Part shown: positions 1 through 7,770 of the stretch, one piece after another | Layout of the letters: every line of letters starts with the position of its first letter | Position numbering within the stretch: position 1 is the first letter of the stretch | Source: DATHZQ01 sp965216945 | GTDB lineage: Bacteria; Actinomycetota; Acidimicrobiia; Spongiisociales; UBA5794 | NCBI GenBank assembly: GCA_965216945.1 | Contig: CBDCGU010000003.1 | Location: forward strand, 930,001-994,000 | Direction: 5' to 3' | DNA: 64,000 nucleotides | Translations under genes and position numbers: made by a program | The notes under the pieces: generated by a model | What the model was told of the DNA's origin: nothing | The model's database searches: none | The model's input: the letters and a program-made list of their open reading frames with translations, nothing else

Positions 1-5
1 CCCTC

Positions 6-464
6 ATGGGAGAGCTGGGACCGCTCGAGATCGATCTGCCAACGGAGATGCGCAGCGGCAACAACTGGGCTGACTATCCGGCAGGCCCCCAGGTACTCGA
101 TCCGAAGCTCACGCTTCGCCTCGCCCGGATCCGCAAGGGATTGCCCCGCGGTGACTTCGACCGCACTCTGAACCAAGGTCGCATCACGCTGGCGGCGATG
201 GAGGCAGTGAAATCGATGGGTATCGAGATGCTGCCGCGCTGGGTGGCGGTATTCGACCAGCACGGCTTCACCAACCTGTCGACGGAGGCGCTCTTCACCT
301 TCCTCGCAACGGCGTACGTCTCGTCTCCGGAGCTGATCACCAATGCGGTGGTGCCGGCGGTCACCGGTACGGTGGGCGAGGCGTCGGTCGTCTTCATCGT
401 GGACGACGCCGAGGCGGTGTTTCGCGATCTCGACGATGGTGTTCTCGACGAGACCGGCTCCTGA
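6..464 (+). CDS. Hypothetical protein, possibly 5'-partial
   Basis: I do not recognise this 152-residue protein. It has no signal peptide or membrane segment. The middle is basic (RLARIRKGLPRGDF) and the C-terminal half is mixed alpha/beta, ending in an acidic stretch. The ATG lies at the very start of the window and the frame is open upstream, so the true start may lie outside. The gene is followed 43 bp later by another small unknown gene on the same strand. Codon use is typical of the region. No function can be assigned. Confidence 0.6.
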   Translation: MGELGPLEIDLPTEMRSGNNWADYPAGPQVLDPKLTLRLARIRKGLPRGDFDRTLNQGRITLAAMEAVKSMGIEMLPRWVAVFDQHGFTNLSTEALFTFLATAYVSSPELITNAVVPAVTGTVGEASVVFIVDDAEAVFRDLDDGVLDETGS

Positions 465-507
465 CCGCTTGTCCGTGGCGGGGCCGTGCATCGGGTAGGT
501 TGGCGAC

Positions 508-864
508 ATGGCACACCTATTGCTCGGCCGCTGCACGGTGACGATGCATGAGATGCAGGACTTCACGACACGCATTCAGAACTGGGAGCAAGACCTGTTC
601 GGCACAGATGCTGCCCCGGATTTCCACGGCGTGTACCTCCAGCGTGATGAGCCGGGCAACGTCGTGATCGAGTTGCGTTTCTCGACGCGGGAGGTCGCCG
701 ACGCCTGCATCGCCGCCGGACACATCGCTCGACTGCGCGACCAGGTGTTCGAATGCACCAAGTACGATCCCGGCGCCTTCATCCGCTATGACCTGTTCTA
801 CGGTGCCTCGAAGGACGGTGAGCGCACCTACTTCGGCGAGACCGTCCACCACCACGAAGGCTGA
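508..864 (+). CDS. Hypothetical small cytoplasmic protein
   Basis: This 118-residue protein has no membrane segment or signal peptide. It starts MAHLLLGRCTVTMHEMQDF and alternates short strands and helices, much like ferredoxin-like dimeric alpha/beta-barrel domains (antibiotic-biosynthesis-monooxygenase or DUF4286 type). That fold is an impression from strand order, not an identified motif. It ends 16 bp before the convergent Tad operon. The start ATG is the first in a frame clear of its upstream neighbour. Confidence 0.6.
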   Translation: MAHLLLGRCTVTMHEMQDFTTRIQNWEQDLFGTDAAPDFHGVYLQRDEPGNVVIELRFSTREVADACIAAGHIARLRDQVFECTKYDPGAFIRYDLFYGASKDGERTYFGETVHHHEG

Positions 865-880
865 CGATCCGGGTACCTCA

Positions 881-1267
881 TCACGGAGGCAGCTCCGTCG
901 GAACGAACTCTGCGCGGCTCGAAGCAGGCACCGAACGAGTGCCGAACAGGAAGAGGTCAGCCGTGGCGACGACCACGACCCGCACGGTGCGTGGCCGCCA
1001 CGTCGGATCCAGGGGACACTCGCAGCTGACCAGCACCGCATGGTTCTCCGCGGCGAATCGAGCGGCCTCCGCCGCAGGCCCACCCGAGCCGCCGAATCCC
1101 GCGAAGGTGAGCGGTGCGGCTGCCAGAGCCGCAGCATCCGCCGCAACCGTGGCGCGGCTGCGTGCATGCAGGTAGACGGCAACGTCGCCGAGCACCGCCC
1201 CGATCAGCAAGGTGAACACGGCCACGCCGACCATGGGCAGCGTTGCGACTCCCCGCTCGTGACTCAC
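881..1267 (-). CDS. TadG-like / Rv3654c-type pilus-locus protein
   Basis: This 128-residue protein has an N-terminal membrane anchor (about residues 9-30) and then an Ala-rich stretch (RSRATVAADAAALAAAP). That pattern is typical of the Rv3654c 'TadE-like' proteins at the 3' end of actinobacterial Tad operons. Such proteins are thought to be minor pseudopilins or assembly factors acting at the membrane. The GTG start at 1267 overlaps the tadE stop as GTGA, implying translational coupling. It is the last gene of the operon. Family placement rests on context and topology. Confidence 0.8.
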   Translation of the reverse strand: MSHERGVATLPMVGVAVFTLLIGAVLGDVAVYLHARSRATVAADAAALAAAPLTFAGFGGSGGPAAEAARFAAENHAVLVSCECPLDPTWRPRTVRVVVVATADLFLFGTRSVPASSRAEFVPTELPP

Positions 1268-1635
1268 TGCTCGACGCGCATGCTCGCCCGACCCTTCAGC
1301 TCGATGACCGCACCGCCGAACATCGCCGGCGCAAGCCGGTGTGGCAGCGTGATCACCACCTCGGCACTGGCCCCGACGACATGCGGCCTCCGTACCGAGA
1401 TACGGGCGTCGTCGGCAGCACCACCCAGGGCCGCCCGTGCCGCCGCCAACGCCTCGGACGGATCGGGGCTCGTTGCCGCTTCACGCGCCCCCTCCCGTGC
1501 GGCGTTGATCAGCTCGAGCTGGGCCCGCGCCACGACTGCGACCTCCGCAACGGCCAGGACGACAAGCAACACCACGGGGATGACCAGCGCAAACTCCACG
1601 GCGACGCTGCCGCTGCCGCGACGCAGCCCGCTCAC
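1264..1635 (-). CDS. tadE: TadE-like minor pilin
   Basis: A TadE-family protein of about 123 residues: a short basic leader, then the conserved GSVAVEFALVIPVVLLVVLA segment with the Glu near the start of the hydrophobic helix. The helix is followed by an exported Ala-rich domain. TadE proteins are prepilin-peptidase substrates built into or assisting Flp pili. The frame is open further upstream, but a GTG at 1635 overlaps the stop of the pilin gene (GTGA), the same coupling seen at other joints here, so I chose it. The 3' end overlaps the next gene. Confidence 0.85.
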   Translation of the reverse strand: MSGLRRGSGSVAVEFALVIPVVLLVVLAVAEVAVVARAQLELINAAREGAREAATSPDPSEALAAARAALGGAADDARISVRRPHVVGASAEVVITLPHRLAPAMFGGAVIELKGRASMRVEQ

Positions 1636-1811
1636 ACGTACGACGTGACCTTCGACATGACCGCATCGAAGAGCGCCGCCAGCGTCCCGGTGGAGGCCGC
1701 CCACAGGATGAGCGTGAGAGCGATGGCGGCGGCGGCAACGATCACCAGGGCGTATTCCGCCGTTGCCTGTCCCGATTCGTCGTTGAGTAGACGGTCGTTC
1801 GGTAGGTGCAT
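1632..1811 (-). CDS. Flp-type pilin (DUF4244-like), 59 residues
   Basis: A short gene between tadC and tadE. It encodes a hydrophilic leader ending in the DESGQATAEYALV signature, where processing occurs before a Glu-Tyr pair. One hydrophobic helix (AAAAIALTLILW) and a short tail follow. This is the layout of actinobacterial Flp major pilins (DUF4244). It is the probable structural subunit of the pilus made by this operon. The ATG at 1811 is preceded by a purine-rich GGAGACTCCC region in the transcribed strand. The stop overlaps the tadE GTG. Confidence 0.88.
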   Translation of the reverse strand: MHLPNDRLLNDESGQATAEYALVIVAAAAIALTLILWAASTGTLAALFDAVMSKVTSYV

Positions 1812-1857
1812 GGGAGTCTCCTTGTCTCTTCCCGGATCCGCCGGGTGCGGAGGGAAG

Positions 1858-2472
1858 TCACAGCGAGAACCGCTCGAGGGCGCCGACCATCGCCGGCGCC
1901 ACGGTGAGCACGACGAAGCCAGGGAGGATCAGCAACGCCAGCGGGAACATGAGGACAACGGGAAGGCGCCGAGCCGCCGCCAGGCGTGCGGTGCGGCGTT
2001 CTGCTCGCAGCTCGTCGGTGAAGGCCTGCACCGCCGGCGCCAGCGGAGCACCGGTGGTGAGCGCTCGGCCGGCGACGCGGCAAAGCCGGCCGAGTCGGTT
2101 GTCGCCGGACACCTCGAGAATGGCGGCGTTCCCGATGCGGGTCGTGCGTCGCACGACGTCGTCCACATCCGCCGCAAGTCCACTCCGAAGATACGGGCCG
2201 CAGAGTCGCAGCGACTCGGTGAAGGACAAACCGGCACTCAGGCCCAGACCGACGAGGTCACCGACGAGGGGCAGCTCGTCAGCGGTCCGCTGCTCCGCCT
2301 CGCGACGAGCCCGGAGCCGCCGAGACGATCGCCACGTCAGCCCGGCGGACAGCCCTGCGGCCGCCAGCAGCGGGCTCACGATCGCAAGAGCTGAGGGTGC
2401 GATGAGCCGCCGAAACCGGCCTGGGGCGTGAATCGCCAGACCAACCAGGCACAGCGCAAACGCCGAGCGCAT
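1858..2472 (-). CDS. tadC: TadC-like inner-membrane platform protein
   Basis: A type II secretion F-domain protein of about 204 residues. An N-terminal hydrophobic region with one or two helices leads to the cytoplasmic helical bundle (LPLVGDLVGLGLSAGLSFTESL) and a final hydrophobic hairpin with FPLALLILPGFVVL. Together with TadB it forms the membrane platform driven by TadA. The ATG at 2472 shares one base with the tadB stop (TGATG). The longer upstream frame is only a shadow of tadB. Confidence 0.88.
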   Translation of the reverse strand: MRSAFALCLVGLAIHAPGRFRRLIAPSALAIVSPLLAAAGLSAGLTWRSSRRLRARREAEQRTADELPLVGDLVGLGLSAGLSFTESLRLCGPYLRSGLAADVDDVVRRTTRIGNAAILEVSGDNRLGRLCRVAGRALTTGAPLAPAVQAFTDELRAERRTARLAAARRLPVVLMFPLALLILPGFVVLTVAPAMVGALERFSL

Positions 2473-3146
2473 CACGACCCGGCCCTCCGCACGATGACGG
2501 TCACCGCGACAAGGCCCGTGGTCAGCAGCCCGAACCCAATGGCCAGGATGACCACACCTCCACCGCCGATACGAGCGAGCGATGCGATGCGGCCCGTCAT
2601 CAACGCATACAGCGCGGCCACGATCGGCAACCCACCCACGACCCAAGCCGACAGGCGTGCCTGGGCGGTGGCGGCGACACGTTCCCGGTCGGCATCGGCC
2701 TCGTCCGCAGTCACCGCTGCCAATCGATCGAAGACCTCGGCTGACCTGCCACCGGCGACACCGGCGAACTCGAGCGCCGGCGCCAGATGCCCGCCGGATC
2801 TGGGGAAGCTCCTCACCAGGTGGGGTGCAACACCACCGAGCGGGAGCCCGGCACCGAGTCTGCGCAGCGCCGGTGCCAACCCGAGCTCAGGGGTGCGCTC
2901 GGCGGCGTGGACCAGGGCCAGACGGAGCGAGGCGCCGCCCCGCAGTTCCGACGCCACCGCCCGGTGATATCTGGACTCCACCGCCCAGGCCGGCTCGGCC
3001 GGCTTGCGCGGCACCACCTGAAGTGCAACGACGAGGATTGCCGCACCCATGGCGGCTCCCGGATGGATCACGCCGGCTCCGAGCAGCACGAGAACCGGCC
3101 ACGGGACACCCCACAGCAGCGCGATGGCGAACACGACGGGGATCAC
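2472..3146 (-). CDS. tadB: TadB-like inner-membrane platform protein
   Basis: A type II secretion F-domain protein of about 224 residues. It begins with a hydrophobic hairpin (VIPVVFAIALLWGVPWPVL). The central helical domain includes RYHRAVASELRGGASLRLAL, and there are two C-terminal membrane helices. It pairs with TadC. Several GTG codons are possible. The one at 3146 overlaps the tadA stop as GTGA and fits the operon pattern, so the upstream Arg-rich frame is treated as shadow. Confidence 0.87.
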   Translation of the reverse strand: MIPVVFAIALLWGVPWPVLVLLGAGVIHPGAAMGAAILVVALQVVPRKPAEPAWAVESRYHRAVASELRGGASLRLALVHAAERTPELGLAPALRRLGAGLPLGGVAPHLVRSFPRSGGHLAPALEFAGVAGGRSAEVFDRLAAVTADEADADRERVAATAQARLSAWVVGGLPIVAALYALMTGRIASLARIGGGGVVILAIGFGLLTTGLVAVTVIVRRAGS

Positions 3147-4204
3147 CACGACCACATCTCCTCGATCCCGTCGGCCCCGACACGGCCGATGCGCTGGACG
3201 ACGCGCGCCTCGCGGCGGCGGGCGACGTGGACGACGATGTCGATCGCCGACCACAGCAGCCGCCGAACCGCGGCCTCGGAGAAGCCCTCACCACCCGACA
3301 TCGCCAGAGTCGTGAGCCGCCACAGTGCTTCATCTGGACCGTTGGCGTGCACCGTCGACAGCGAACCATCGTGCCCGGTGTTGAGAGCCTGGATCATGTC
3401 GAAGGCCTCCGGACCCCGCACCTCACCAACGACGATCCGGTCGGGTCGCAGTCGCAGTGCATGACGAACGAGAGTCCGCAGCGTCACCTCGCCTGCACCT
3501 TCGGCGTTTGCCGGGCGGGCCTCGAGCCGGACCACATGACCGGACAGTCGCAACTCCGCTGCGTCCTCGATGGTGACGACTCGGTCGGCGGACGGGATCT
3601 CCGCGGACATCAGGTTGAGAAGCGTCGTCTTGCCGCTGCCGGTGCCGCCGCACACGAGGACGTTCTGACGATCGTGGACCGCCGTGCGCAGAATCGCAAC
3701 CGCTTCCGTCGAAGCCGAGCGGTGTTCCACCAGCTCGTCAAGCGACTGGACGGCCTGGGTGAAGCGGCGAATCGCCACGACCGGACCGTCTACGGATACA
3801 GGGGGGATGACGGCGTGGAGTCGGGAGCCATCGGGAAGACGGGCATCGACGGCCGGGCTGGCGCGATCGAGCCGCAATCCCAGGGGGGCGATCATCCGTT
3901 CCACGGCGGCGAGCACTGCCCCCGCACCGGCGAACCGCACGGTCGACGACTCCAGCCGGCCGTTGCGCTCGATCCAGACTGTGCCATCTCCGTTGACGAG
4001 AACGTCGGCGACGTCGGGCTGCCGCAGCAGTGGCTCGACAGGACCCATCCCGACCAGCGCATCGACCACCGCCGTCACCGTGTCCGGTGGCGACAGCGGA
4101 GCCTCCGCCGCAAGCATGCGGCGCGCCGCCTCCTCCAGGGCACCACGCTCCAAGGGGACGTCCGACTCGATGAGCCGCTCCACGAGTCGATCGATCACGC
4201 CCAT
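3143..4204 (-). CDS. tadA: TadA/CpaF pilus assembly ATPase
   Basis: A secretion ATPase of the VirB11/CpaF class, about 353 residues. An N-terminal regulatory domain precedes the Walker A motif CGGTGSGKTTLLN, an Asp box (VVTIEDAAELRL), the RPDRIVVGEVRG Walker B region and the His box STVHANGP. It powers Flp pilus assembly at the inner face of the membrane. The ATG at 4204 overlaps the previous gene by 10 bases. A GTG at 4198 giving GTGA is an alternative. The frame extends 45 codons further up, but that part is antiphase to a real gene. Confidence 0.93.
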   Translation of the reverse strand: MGVIDRLVERLIESDVPLERGALEEAARRMLAAEAPLSPPDTVTAVVDALVGMGPVEPLLRQPDVADVLVNGDGTVWIERNGRLESSTVRFAGAGAVLAAVERMIAPLGLRLDRASPAVDARLPDGSRLHAVIPPVSVDGPVVAIRRFTQAVQSLDELVEHRSASTEAVAILRTAVHDRQNVLVCGGTGSGKTTLLNLMSAEIPSADRVVTIEDAAELRLSGHVVRLEARPANAEGAGEVTLRTLVRHALRLRPDRIVVGEVRGPEAFDMIQALNTGHDGSLSTVHANGPDEALWRLTTLAMSGGEGFSEAAVRRLLWSAIDIVVHVARRREARVVQRIGRVGADGIEEMWSW

Positions 4205-4731
4205 GCCACGCTCCACACCGAGCGCCACGCTCTCATCCACCGTGATGGCCCCGGACGGCGCCCTTCGAGCAGCGAGCGGATCGTGGCGGCACGGGGCCGC
4301 GGCAGCACTACGCCGTCCAGACGCTGCGGCGCCGCCCACGGGCCCCGCTGATACACGGCCGGACCACGATCCACGGTCAGCGGGGTGAGCGGCAATACGG
4401 GAACCACCTGTTCCCGATCCGGCGCTTCACCGGCCGGGAGGCGCACGACGACGGCAGGCCATCCTTCGACCAGCGCCGCCACGACCCCTGCCGACGCATC
4501 GGCCGGTATGCCTCCGTTCCCCACGATGGCAACGCCGCGCCGCATCGGACGCAGATCATCCCGCCGCGGGCCTTCGGCCACGAGCCGCGCCAACGTCAGC
4601 TCACCGGGGTACGCCGGCCCTGCAGGATCGATATCGACCACCAACGCCGTGTCTGCCGCCGCCGCCAAAGCGATCGGCGCCACCGCCCCGAGGAGCTCGT
4701 CCTCCGGTGACCATGTGTGCAGCACCGCCAT
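4195..4731 (-). CDS. Degenerate CpaE/TadZ-like (Ssd-like) protein
   Basis: This 178-residue protein heads the Tad operon in the slot usually held by a CpaE/TadZ or Ssd-type MinD-like ATPase. Residues ADTALVVDIDPAGPAYPGEL resemble the MinD Asp region, but I see no deviant Walker A (KGGxGK). It is also about half the usual length. It probably marks the pilus site or regulates TadA without hydrolysing ATP, but that is inference. The ATG at 4731 has GGAGTGCCCG-like sequence just upstream on the coding strand. Confidence 0.65.
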   Translation of the reverse strand: MAVLHTWSPEDELLGAVAPIALAAAADTALVVDIDPAGPAYPGELTLARLVAEGPRRDDLRPMRRGVAIVGNGGIPADASAGVVAALVEGWPAVVVRLPAGEAPDREQVVPVLPLTPLTVDRGPAVYQRGPWAAPQRLDGVVLPRPRAATIRSLLEGRRPGPSRWMRAWRSVWSVAWA

Positions 4732-4858
4732 CGGGCACTCCTCGTCTCGTCGAACCGGAAACGGGGAAGCACGACGAACGTATGACGCCGGTGCGACAGA
4801 TTCAAGACACCCGCCCGGCCGATCCGGCATGTCGCACACCACCCGTAGAATCAGCGAA

Positions 4859-5635
4859 ATGCAGCAGGCGGCGTTCTTCGATCTCGACAAGACCGTCATT
4901 GCCAAGTCGTCGACGCTTGCGTTCGGCAAGCCGTTCTACAAGGCGGGGTTCCTGGGACGGCGCACGTTGATGAAGTTCGGCATGGCGCAGCTCTTCTATG
5001 TCCTCTTCGGCGCCGACGAGGACCAACTCCAGCGCGCTCGCGACCAGTTGCTCCGCCTGACCGCCGGCTGGCACAGGGCCGAGATCGAACAGCTCGTCGA
5101 GGAGACCCTCGACGAGGTCGCCGACCCGCTCGTCTACGCCGAGGCCCTCTTCCTCATCGACGAGCACAAGCGCAACGGGCGGCGTGTCATCCTCGTATCG
5201 GCCAGCCCCGAGCAGATCGTACGACCCATCGGCCGCCACGTGGGCGTGACGGAGGTCATCGCCACCCGCATCAAGACCGACTCGGCCGGGTTCTTCCAGC
5301 CGGAGCTCGAGCGCTATGCGATGGGCCCCGGCAAGGCCGAAGCGATCGAGGAGCTGGCTGACCAGGAGGACATCGACCTCTCCGGCTCCTACGCCTACTC
5401 CGACAGCACCACCGACCTCCCCATGATGGAGGTGGTCGGTCACCCGGTTGCGGTCAACCCCGAGAAGGAGCTGCGCCGCATTGCCGAAGAGCGCGGCTGG
5501 CCGATCCTCGAGTTCCAGCGACCGGTCAGCCTGGAGACGAACCTCAGCCGGCGGGTCCCGATGATCTCGGGAGCCACGATCGGGGCGGCGCTCCTCGGCG
5601 CAGCCGTGGCCGTCCTCCTCCGCAGACGCAGCTGA
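4859..5635 (+). CDS. HAD-IB family phosphatase with C-terminal anchor
   Basis: A 258-residue HAD hydrolase of the SerB-related IB subfamily. Motif I is DLDKT (residues 8-12) with both Asp residues; the expected order continues with VSASPEQI, GPGKAEAIEEL and the acidic SYAYSDSTTDLPMMEVV. A helical cap lies between the first two motifs. The last 20 residues form a hydrophobic helix ending RRRS, suggesting a tail anchor. Relatives act on phosphoserine-like or lipid phosphates; the substrate here is unknown. The start gives MQQAAFFDLD directly; the longer upstream frame is a shadow of the Tad gene. Confidence 0.85.
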   Translation: MQQAAFFDLDKTVIAKSSTLAFGKPFYKAGFLGRRTLMKFGMAQLFYVLFGADEDQLQRARDQLLRLTAGWHRAEIEQLVEETLDEVADPLVYAEALFLIDEHKRNGRRVILVSASPEQIVRPIGRHVGVTEVIATRIKTDSAGFFQPELERYAMGPGKAEAIEELADQEDIDLSGSYAYSDSTTDLPMMEVVGHPVAVNPEKELRRIAEERGWPILEFQRPVSLETNLSRRVPMISGATIGAALLGAAVAVLLRRRS

Positions 5636-5656
5636 CATCGGTCACGGCAGAACGCG

Positions 5657-5682
5657 GAAGCGGGGCCCGCAAGCCCCGCTTC
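5657..5682. terminator. Bidirectional hairpin terminator
   Basis: A perfect 9-bp stem, GAAGCGGGG / CCCCGCTTC, with an 8-base loop. It sits in the 69-bp gap between the convergent HAD phosphatase and binding-protein genes, so it can serve both. There is no long T run, as is usual in high-GC actinobacteria. Confidence 0.75.
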
Positions 5683-5704
5683 TCCGTCCACGTCGGCTGC
5701 CTGT

Positions 5705-6676
5705 TCAGGACAGCCAGGCCTTCCATGCGTCCTCGTGATCCTGCACCCACTTCTCGGCGACGGCAACCGGATCATCCCCGTCGATCTCGACGGCCGGCAG
5801 CATCTCGAGCTGATCCTCGTTGGTGATGGTGAAGGCTTCGAGCAGAGCGAAGACGTCCGGCGCCTTCTCCTCCAGCAGACCACTGGCCGCCTTGAAGATC
5901 ACGTCCTCCGGATAGTCGCAGTCGACTCCGCCGTCACCGGCGGCAGCACTTGCCCCGCAATCGTCGGTGTACGGCGGGAGGGCCACGTTGACCAGGTCGT
6001 ACTTGGCGACTGCGGCGGTCGGCGTCCACCAGTAGAGCAGGACGGGCTCCTCGGCCGCCACCCGTGCGTCGACCTCAGCCACCGTTGCGGGCTCGGAGCC
6101 TGAGAACACCACTTGGAGCGGCAGTCCGAGGTTCTCGATGATCTGCTCGTCGTATTGCGAGTACGACGGGTCCGTGCCCAGGAACCGACCCAGATCTCCG
6201 GTTTCGGCCGTCGCAAACAAGCTGGCGTTGGCCGGATCGGCATAGCCTTCCCAGGTGGCCAGATCCGGGTTCTCCTCGACCACGTAGCTCGGGACGAACC
6301 ATCCGATCTTGCCCACAGCACCAAGCGGACCGATGTCCACCACCGACCCATCTGCGAAATACGTCTGCTCGGCGTCGGTGACGCCGGACGGCCAGATCTC
6401 CAGCACCGCATCCAACGTGCCGTCCGCCAGCCCGGTGAACATGGCATCGTTCTCGTTGACCTCGGTGAGCTCGACCGGATAGCCGAGCTCCTGCTCGATC
6501 ACGATCTTGGCCACCTCGGCGTTGAGCCGGGAGGCCGTCCACGGGTTGACGACGAGGTTGATCGTTGGCTTGTCGGGATCGGGTTCGGCGGGGGCCGCAG
6601 CATCGTCGTCGTCGCCACCACAGGCGGCAATGGCGAGCGCTAAGGCCGCCAGTAGCACGAGCAGCTTCCTCAACAT
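5705..6676 (-). CDS. Glycine betaine/choline-type ABC substrate-binding lipoprotein (OpuAC)
   Basis: A 323-residue lipoprotein. The signal peptide ends in ALAIAAC, a lipobox, followed by an acidic linker (GGDDDDAAAP). The mature part follows OpuAC/ProX layout with Trp and Tyr residues that could form the aromatic cage for quaternary amines (NPWTAS, EIWPSG, YWWTPT). It would capture glycine betaine, choline or a relative outside the cell. It is transcribed away from the ATPase and permease genes and shares a 71-bp divergent promoter region with them. The ATG at 6676 has a GGGAGAG ribosome site. Confidence 0.9.
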   Translation of the reverse strand: MLRKLLVLLAALALAIAACGGDDDDAAAPAEPDPDKPTINLVVNPWTASRLNAEVAKIVIEQELGYPVELTEVNENDAMFTGLADGTLDAVLEIWPSGVTDAEQTYFADGSVVDIGPLGAVGKIGWFVPSYVVEENPDLATWEGYADPANASLFATAETGDLGRFLGTDPSYSQYDEQIIENLGLPLQVVFSGSEPATVAEVDARVAAEEPVLLYWWTPTAAVAKYDLVNVALPPYTDDCGASAAAGDGGVDCDYPEDVIFKAASGLLEEKAPDVFALLEAFTITNEDQLEMLPAVEIDGDDPVAVAEKWVQDHEDAWKAWLS

Positions 6677-6747
6677 GGTGTCTCTCCCTCTTCGTATCCC
6701 TGCATTCACCCGGCCTGCGTCGGGCCGGGCCGCCTAAATTACTCAGC

Positions 6748-7770
6748 ATGTCCGGCGGTGGGCCACCTTGCCTGGAGATCGAGGAGGTGTGGAAGGTCTT
6801 CGGCACGAAGACCGACAAGGCGCTCGCGCTCGCAGATGCCGGACGATCACGAGGTGAGGTGCTCGAGGAGACGGGTTGCACGATCGGTGTGCGCGGCGTC
6901 AGTTTCGACGTCCAGCGCGGCGAAACCTTCGTCGTGATGGGCTTGTCGGGGTCGGGAAAGTCGACCCTGATCCGCTGCATCGCCCAACTGACCGACGTGT
7001 CGCGCGGCTCCGTGCGGCTCGACGGCGAAGAGCTCACCGAGATGTCGGACGACGAGCTCAGGTCGGTACGGCGCCAGAAGCTCTCCATGGTGTTCCAGCA
7101 TTTCGGGCTGCTCCCCCATCGCCGTGTCATCGACAACGTCGCATACGGGCTCGAGATCCAGGGGATGAGCAGAGACGAGCGCCACGCCAGGGCCGACCAG
7201 GTTCTCGAGGCCGTCGGGCTCGACGGATGGGGCTCGCACTACCCGCAGCAGCTGTCGGGAGGCATGCAGCAACGGGTGGGACTGGCCAGGGCGCTGGCCG
7301 TCGACCCCGAGGTACTGTTCTTCGACGAGCCGTTCTCCGCGCTCGATCCACTGATTCGCCGGGACATGCAGGACGAGTTGATCCGGCTCCAGCAAGGCAT
7401 GCACCGCACCATCGTGTTCATCACCCACGACTTCGCCGAAGCCATCAAGCTGGGCGATCGGATCGCGATCATGAAGGACGGCGCCCTCGACCAGATCGGC
7501 ACCGCCGCCGAGCTCATCACCAACCCGGCCACCGACTACGTACGCGAGTTCACCAAGGACATTCCCAAGGCAAAGGTGTTGACGGCTCGTGATGTCATGC
7601 ACGCCGCCGACGGCACCGCACCGCAGGGCTCGGTGCCGACCGACACCTCGGTCGAGGCGCTGCTCCCGGCGCTGCTCGTAGATCCACGGCCGCTTGCCGT
7701 TCTCGACGACGGCGGTATCGAGGTTGGCGTGGTCGATCGCTCGGCGGTGGCCGGCATGCTCGACGCATGA
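6748..7770 (+). CDS. proV: Glycine betaine-type ABC transporter ATPase
   Basis: A 340-residue ATPase of the ProV/OpuAA type. It has the long N-terminal extension before the core (EIEEVWKVFGTKTDKALAL), then Walker A GLSGSGKST, signature LSGGMQQRVGLARAL, Walker B VLFFDEPFSALD and the switch FITHDF. After the core comes KDIPKAKVLTARDVM and a shortened CBS-like region. It energises the doubled permease encoded next, whose start overlaps its stop by 4 bases. Transport of glycine betaine rather than another osmolyte is inferred from the family. Confidence 0.93.
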   Translation: MSGGGPPCLEIEEVWKVFGTKTDKALALADAGRSRGEVLEETGCTIGVRGVSFDVQRGETFVVMGLSGSGKSTLIRCIAQLTDVSRGSVRLDGEELTEMSDDELRSVRRQKLSMVFQHFGLLPHRRVIDNVAYGLEIQGMSRDERHARADQVLEAVGLDGWGSHYPQQLSGGMQQRVGLARALAVDPEVLFFDEPFSALDPLIRRDMQDELIRLQQGMHRTIVFITHDFAEAIKLGDRIAIMKDGALDQIGTAAELITNPATDYVREFTKDIPKAKVLTARDVMHAADGTAPQGSVPTDTSVEALLPALLVDPRPLAVLDDGGIEVGVVDRSAVAGMLDA

